Made by a program: the position numbers and the translations under genes
In this document: positions 60,261-64,000 of the stretch, one piece after another
Layout of the letters: each line of letters opens with the position of its first letter
How positions within the stretch are numbered: the first letter of the stretch is position 1
Notes under the pieces: generated by a model
The model's database searches: none
Seen by the model: only the letters and a program-made list of their open reading frames with translations
What the model was told of the DNA's origin: nothing
NCBI GenBank assembly: GCA_902810755.1
Contig: CADDYT010000006.1
Location: 40,844 to 104,843, forward strand
From: Chloroflexota bacterium
Lineage (GTDB): Bacteria > Chloroflexota > Ktedonobacteria > Ktedonobacterales > Ktedonobacteraceae
Reading direction: 5' to 3'
Length of the DNA stretch: 64,000 nt

Positions 60261-60738
60261 TAAGTCTCTCCAGGGAGAGTTTGAGGGCGGCGGTGAGGTT
60301 GCGGTCGGTGCCGACGTAGAGGCCCCAGGGTTGTTGAGGGGTGGACTCGCCGATGACCCAGACGTAGTAGGGCTGGCCGTCGTCATCGGTCTCGATACGG
60401 ATGGTGATGGGGATGGAGAGGGTGGCAAGCATGGCGATCAGGGCCTGCTCTAACGCGGAGGAGGGGGAAGCGGGTTGTGGCTCCTGTTTGCAGGCTTCGT
60501 CTACCAGGATGTTGCAGGAGGAAACCAGTTCCAGTTCCTCTGTCCCGTCATCCGGGCGAACAACGTAGCGGACCGGCTGCGGTTGATTGGCGCAGGCCGC
60601 CGGGGCGCACACCCAGAGGATGGTGCCTGAACATCTTTGCCCGTTTCTCATATAGAGGATGGAATCCAGCAAGCGATGCTCGGCATGCGTGGCTGCCATG
60701 CCCCAGGTTTTTTCCATGTCGTTCTGATGTGCGCTCAT
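60241..60738 (-). CDS. Hypothetical protein
   Basis: I do not recognise this 165-residue protein. The start ATG follows an excellent ribosome site, GGAGGGAGGAGAAG. Its first part has two Cys pairs near NGQRCSGTILWVCAPAAC, then SSCNILVDEAC. The C-terminal half (about 100-165) is a compact alpha/beta unit with ITIRIETDDDGQPYYVWVIG and GLYVGTDRNLTAALKLSLER. No membrane helix is seen. Its 3' end overlaps rad50 by 20 bases in convergent direction. Composition is like that of other genes here, so it is probably real. Confidence 0.65.
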   Translation of the reverse strand: MSAHQNDMEKTWGMAATHAEHRLLDSILYMRNGQRCSGTILWVCAPAACANQPQPVRYVVRPDDGTEELELVSSCNILVDEACKQEPQPASPSSALEQALIAMLATLSIPITIRIETDDDGQPYYVWVIGESTPQQPWGLYVGTDRNLTAALKLSLERLIKHLQE

Positions 60739-60839
60739 CTCTTCTCCTCCCTCCGAGGCATCTCAATTGATCCCATTCGTCTGGATGCACAATGCGTTAG
60801 GAACATTGTACACGATTCTTTAACATTACGGAAGAACAC

Positions 60840-61991
60840 TCAATTGAGATCATTGAGAGGGAGAGTGAAACGGAAGGTGGAACCTGTTCCCTTGCCGCTT
60901 TCGACCCAGATACGCCCGTGATGATACCTCACGATCTCACGAGCAAGGTAGAGGCCGATGCCCAGGCCGGAGGGCAGAATAGCATTATTGCTTACCTGGT
61001 AAAAACGATCGAAGATTTTCTGATGATAGGCTTGCTCGATGCCGACGCCCACATCCTGGACAGTGACTATCACCTCACTTGCGTTCTCTGCTACTTCTAC
61101 ACGCACAATTATGTTGCTCGCCTCCGGCGAATACTTGATTGCGTTGGTAAGCAGAATAGTAAATACCTGCCTGATACGCTCGCGATCAGCAGAGGCAGAG
61201 ACATGGGCCGCGTTCTCCAGCAGCAAGGTATGGGTGGGGGTAGTGGCCTGCAGCGTTGTGATAACTTCCCGTGCCAGCAGAGCGAGATCGAACGGCTCAA
61301 TCCGATATTCCAGCTTCCCGCTCTGTATTCTGGAAAGATCGAGCAGGTCATTGATTAAACTGGTGAGCCTGTTCAACTGACCTTCCATGCGGCCCAGGAA
61401 GCGTAAAGCCTCTTCATCCCCTTTCCGTTTAGAACGACGGTAAAGCAGTTGCGTGAAGCCTTTGAGGCTGGTGACAGGAGTTTTCAATTCGTGACCGGCG
61501 ATGTTGATAAATTCGTCAACCGTTTCCAGCAAGGCGAGGCGCTCCTGCAACAGTTGCTCACGGGCTTGCTCTGCCTGTTTGCGCGCGGTAATATCATGAC
61601 AGTGTGCGACAATGGCGCTCAGGGCTGGCTCTTGCAAGAGATTTGTCAGGGTGATTTCAAACCAGCGACAGTCGTTATTCTTACAGCGTACCCGGCACTC
61701 GGTACAGCGGGTCGCCCCCGGCTCTTGCCGCACCTCTGCTATCAACTGGCGCAACAGCGATTGCTCGTCAGAATGGATCAGCGCGAGGATGGAAGAGCCA
61801 GTCCATGCTTCTGGCAGATGCCCGGTGAGACGGGTCAGCGAGGCATTCACCCAGGTAATTTGCCCCTGAGCATTCATCAAGGCGATGATATCAGCATGCT
61901 TCTCGAAAAGAAGGCGAAATCTGCTCTCGCTTTGACCTGGATTATTCTGTCCTGTAGACGGCATTTTTGCCGGTTCTTTCGGCACATGCAT
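60840..61991 (-). CDS. PAS-domain sensor histidine kinase
   Basis: The 383-residue protein has no membrane helix. Residues 20-140 form a PAS domain (FRLLFEKHADIIALMNAQGQ, ITWVNASLTRLTG) with a PAC end (VAHCHDITARKQAEQ). A HisKA box follows with the phospho-His in IAGHELKTPVTSLKGF (near 168) and then an ATPase with NAIKYSP, VQDVGVGIEQ and GLGIGLYLAREIV. It should sense an intracellular signal or cofactor and phosphorylate a regulator encoded elsewhere; no response regulator is adjacent. Several Cys in the PAS domain (RCTECRVRCKNNDC) might bind metal or respond to redox state. Confidence 0.9.
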   Translation of the reverse strand: MHVPKEPAKMPSTGQNNPGQSESRFRLLFEKHADIIALMNAQGQITWVNASLTRLTGHLPEAWTGSSILALIHSDEQSLLRQLIAEVRQEPGATRCTECRVRCKNNDCRWFEITLTNLLQEPALSAIVAHCHDITARKQAEQAREQLLQERLALLETVDEFINIAGHELKTPVTSLKGFTQLLYRRSKRKGDEEALRFLGRMEGQLNRLTSLINDLLDLSRIQSGKLEYRIEPFDLALLAREVITTLQATTPTHTLLLENAAHVSASADRERIRQVFTILLTNAIKYSPEASNIIVRVEVAENASEVIVTVQDVGVGIEQAYHQKIFDRFYQVSNNAILPSGLGIGLYLAREIVRYHHGRIWVESGKGTGSTFRFTLPLNDLN

Positions 61992-62190
61992 TTCTTTGCG
62001 ACCCTTCCCATCAGAACCTCAGCCGACGTATACTGTTTTCTCGCTTATTAGATTGAATATCAATCTTCAAGGCACCGCTTATGTTCATCAAGAACTAGCA
62101 CGGGATACCCCGTAGCAGCGTTTCAGCGCCCGTATTAGGGGGGTATTCCATTTTTTATGGAAAAAGTCAACCAGTTTTCCAGCCCGACCT

Positions 62191-64000
62191 TTAGATGAGC
62201 AGGGAGGCAACGGTGCGGCACACATGACGGGCAATAGCCTGCCCGTGGGCGAGCGAGTTCTGTTCCTGTGTATAGACGGAGATGATGTAGGTCTCCTGCT
62301 TTGACATGACGATGCCGGAAGAATTCATGGCCCACAGGCCATCGGGGCCGGGCAGCCAGCCATCTTTCATCGCCGCCGTCGTGCCAGCCGGGGCAGTATC
62401 TCCCACGCCCACCTGCTGGTCTGGTTCGATATGCTCCATCCAGTAGAAGGCGAGGCTACGATGAGAGGGCGTCAGAATTTTGCCTTCGTAAAGCAGGGTG
62501 AGCAGATTGACCATTGCCAGCGGAGTAATCACGCTATATCCCCAGGCATCCGGGTCGGGGTTCAATCCCGTAATGCCGATGTTCCGCAAATAGCTTGCGA
62601 CGCCGCCCGCGCCGCCGATTTCACCATAGTAGAGGGCCGAGGCTGAATCGTTGTTAGAGTTTTCGATCATCGTCTGCAACAGATTCATTTCCTCATCGGA
62701 TGGCTCGCGCCCCTGCTGTTCGATCATGTTGAAAAAGGTCAGCATAATGGCTACCTTCATAGAACTGCCGGTGATGAACTGCGCGTCGGCATTGTAGGCG
62801 TAGTATCGCTGATGCGTGATATCATAGACAACGAGGTCGACATTGCCGCCGAGGCCGGAAAGATAGGCGGCCAGAGCGGGCGAGAGGGCGTCGATGGAGG
62901 CCCACGCTGCAACAGGGTCGGGCGCGGTAAAGGTAAGAGCGGTGGCCGCTGCCCAGCCGGAATAGCTCTGCTTCGGTACCGTCCATTGTACATGGTACCA
63001 GAGCATGCTACCCTGCCAGGCCGTATCGCCGAGCAGCGAGAGCGGGAAAGCGGTTTGCATGTGCGCCAGCGGCTGACCGGCTGGTGCATTGAGAATAGTT
63101 ACCTTGCTCTGTGTCCAGACAGGCTCCTGCGCGTTTATCTCAATAGCGGGAAGGCCAAAAGTATGCAAATAAGCAAGGCCGGTATCCAGACGTTGCAGCA
63201 GCGGCTGGCCTGTCGCATCCAACGCATTCTGATCGAGGATAACCCCGTCGCGTAAGAAAAGCTGCACCAGCAGGTGATGGACGCTGCCATTTCTGCTGGC
63301 GGTGAAAGCTATAGCCGGGGTGAGGGGCGGGCCGAAATCCAGCTTCCAACCGGTCGGTGAAATAGCGGCGCGATTGATATAGTTCCAGATCGGCGTGGGG
63401 ATGACATAACCGGCATCCTTACCGGAGCGAGTCCCTGTTCTGACGAAAACCCCCTGAGCCTTTGCCGGGGCAAACTGCATGCTGGCAGGATTGGTGGCCT
63501 TGCGCAGATCGACATAGCTGAGCTGAGCGCCATCAATAATCTTTTCCTGGCTGCCAGCCGTGAGCAAGGCTTGCAGAAGCGGCAAGCGGACAACGCCGGT
63601 CTGCGGGTCGTTTGTGCCACTGTCGATCAATGCAGCCAGGGGATCACCTGCTCTATAGACCGGCTGCGAAGCAGGCAGGAGCAGCGCGCCGGACAGAAAA
63701 AACTGAATCCAGCCCTTGTCGATGGGAAAAGCGACGGTCAGAGGTTGGCCCAGACTCTGCGCCCCATTGCAGGCAGCATAGTAAGCGGCAAAAAGTGGAT
63801 CCACGCTTACCGGCTGCGCAGCCGAGAATGGAAACACAGGTGCGGTGACCTGTCGGTCTCCCTGCCAGCTATTCGCGCCATTGAAGGCAATAGTCTGATT
63901 CACATCCGGCATAGCCGATCTATGCGTAATAGCGATGCCAGAGGAGAGAAATACTGCCCCCACAATAAAGGTGGCAAGCACCGCCAGGGCATTCTTTGAA
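62191..64000 (-). CDS. Beta-lactamase class A-like serine hydrolase, membrane-anchored (5' truncated)
   Basis: The frame is open to the window edge, so the true start is outside; a GTG at 63981 is a possible internal start. The visible protein opens with a hydrophobic segment (LATFIVGAVFLSSGIAI) that serves as signal anchor. Residues to about 340 are a large extracytoplasmic region that I do not recognise, with an SH3-like stretch near 270-330. The last 250 residues are of the class A beta-lactamase fold, with TGSSMKVAIML (SxxK), ENSNNDSAS (SxN) and KDGWLPGPDG in the place of KTG. The last motif lacks the usual Thr, so it may be a peptidase or another hydrolase rather than a resistance enzyme. 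Confidence 0.82.
   Translation of the reverse strand, partial: SKNALAVLATFIVGAVFLSSGIAITHRSAMPDVNQTIAFNGANSWQGDRQVTAPVFPFSAAQPVSVDPLFAAYYAACNGAQSLGQPLTVAFPIDKGWIQFFLSGALLLPASQPVYRAGDPLAALIDSGTNDPQTGVVRLPLLQALLTAGSQEKIIDGAQLSYVDLRKATNPASMQFAPAKAQGVFVRTGTRSGKDAGYVIPTPIWNYINRAAISPTGWKLDFGPPLTPAIAFTASRNGSVHHLLVQLFLRDGVILDQNALDATGQPLLQRLDTGLAYLHTFGLPAIEINAQEPVWTQSKVTILNAPAGQPLAHMQTAFPLSLLGDTAWQGSMLWYHVQWTVPKQSYSGWAAATALTFTAPDPVAAWASIDALSPALAAYLSGLGGNVDLVVYDITHQRYYAYNADAQFITGSSMKVAIMLTFFNMIEQQGREPSDEEMNLLQTMIENSNNDSASALYYGEIGGAGGVASYLRNIGITGLNPDPDAWGYSVITPLAMVNLLTLLYEGKILTPSHRSLAFYWMEHIEPDQQVGVGDTAPAGTTAAMKDGWLPGPDGLWAMNSSGIVMSKQETYIISVYTQEQNSLAHGQAIARHVCRTVASLLI

Noticed and set aside
1..64000. 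tRNA, rRNA and intact insertion sequences
   Set aside because: I looked for tRNA arm patterns, rRNA-like stretches and transposase motifs and saw none.

Overview
The window reads as a moderately GC-rich chromosome segment from a Gram-positive-like, spore-former-like or filamentous Chloroflexota bacterium, probably of the Ktedonobacteria type. This is inference from content: FHA domains fused to transporters, many single-copy paralogues, two-component systems beside HtrA, M42 peptidase, and archaeal-flavoured DNA-repair genes in a bacterial background. There is no rRNA, tRNA, CRISPR array or intact insertion sequence that I can see.

Layout. 1-11.4 kb: the 3' part of a MraY-like gene, an ATP-grasp enzyme, two paralogous ABC exporters flanking a secreted beta-propeller protein, and a glycogen-debranching-type glucosidase. 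The first exporter has lost most of an FHA domain that the second keeps. 11.4-24.7 kb: mostly housekeeping genes (YqeY, leucine dehydrogenase, MFS, patatin, HAD, monooxygenase, SDR, a 38-residue Lys-rich peptide, FtsZ, KGG stress protein, LarB, a lipoprotein, MutM-Fur), with remnants of a YgiT-type antitoxin and a methyltransferase. 24.8-33.3 kb: a DUF3267 membrane protein, RNase Z, a hydrolase, a DUF1634-TauE pair, a sensor kinase/regulator pair and HtrA. 33.3-39.2 kb: a sulfur operon encoding a CstB-type persulfide dioxygenase, a molybdopterin oxidoreductase and an iron-sulfur/NrfD fusion.

39.5-60.3 kb is the most interesting part and looks like an accessory island. It starts with a BrnT/BrnA-like toxin-antitoxin pair on a leaderless promoter whose operator palindrome fills the -35/-10 spacer. 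After an M42 peptidase and an internally deleted D-threonine-aldolase-like gene comes a six-gene minus-strand operon: von Willebrand A protein, PP2C phosphatase, Ser/Thr-type kinase with zinc ribbon, a long parallel-beta-helix protein, a two-TM coiled-coil protein and a single-TM envelope protein. The first three match the TerY-P phosphorylation triad known from tellurite-resistance-related systems; the last two resemble a MotA/MotB or ZorA/ZorB-like membrane pair. I know of no described system with this combination. A short palindromic MITE-like element lies upstream. After a DUF6789-like membrane protein and gnd comes a plus-strand operon nurA-herA-mre11-rad50, an archaeal-type end-resection set, in which the Rad50-like protein has a transmembrane hairpin where a zinc hook would be. 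The window closes with an unknown protein, a PAS histidine kinase and a truncated class-A beta-lactamase-like protein.

Recurrent small palindromes (GGCCAYCC-CTGGC-GGSTGGCC) and unusually long near-perfect hairpins sit between genes.
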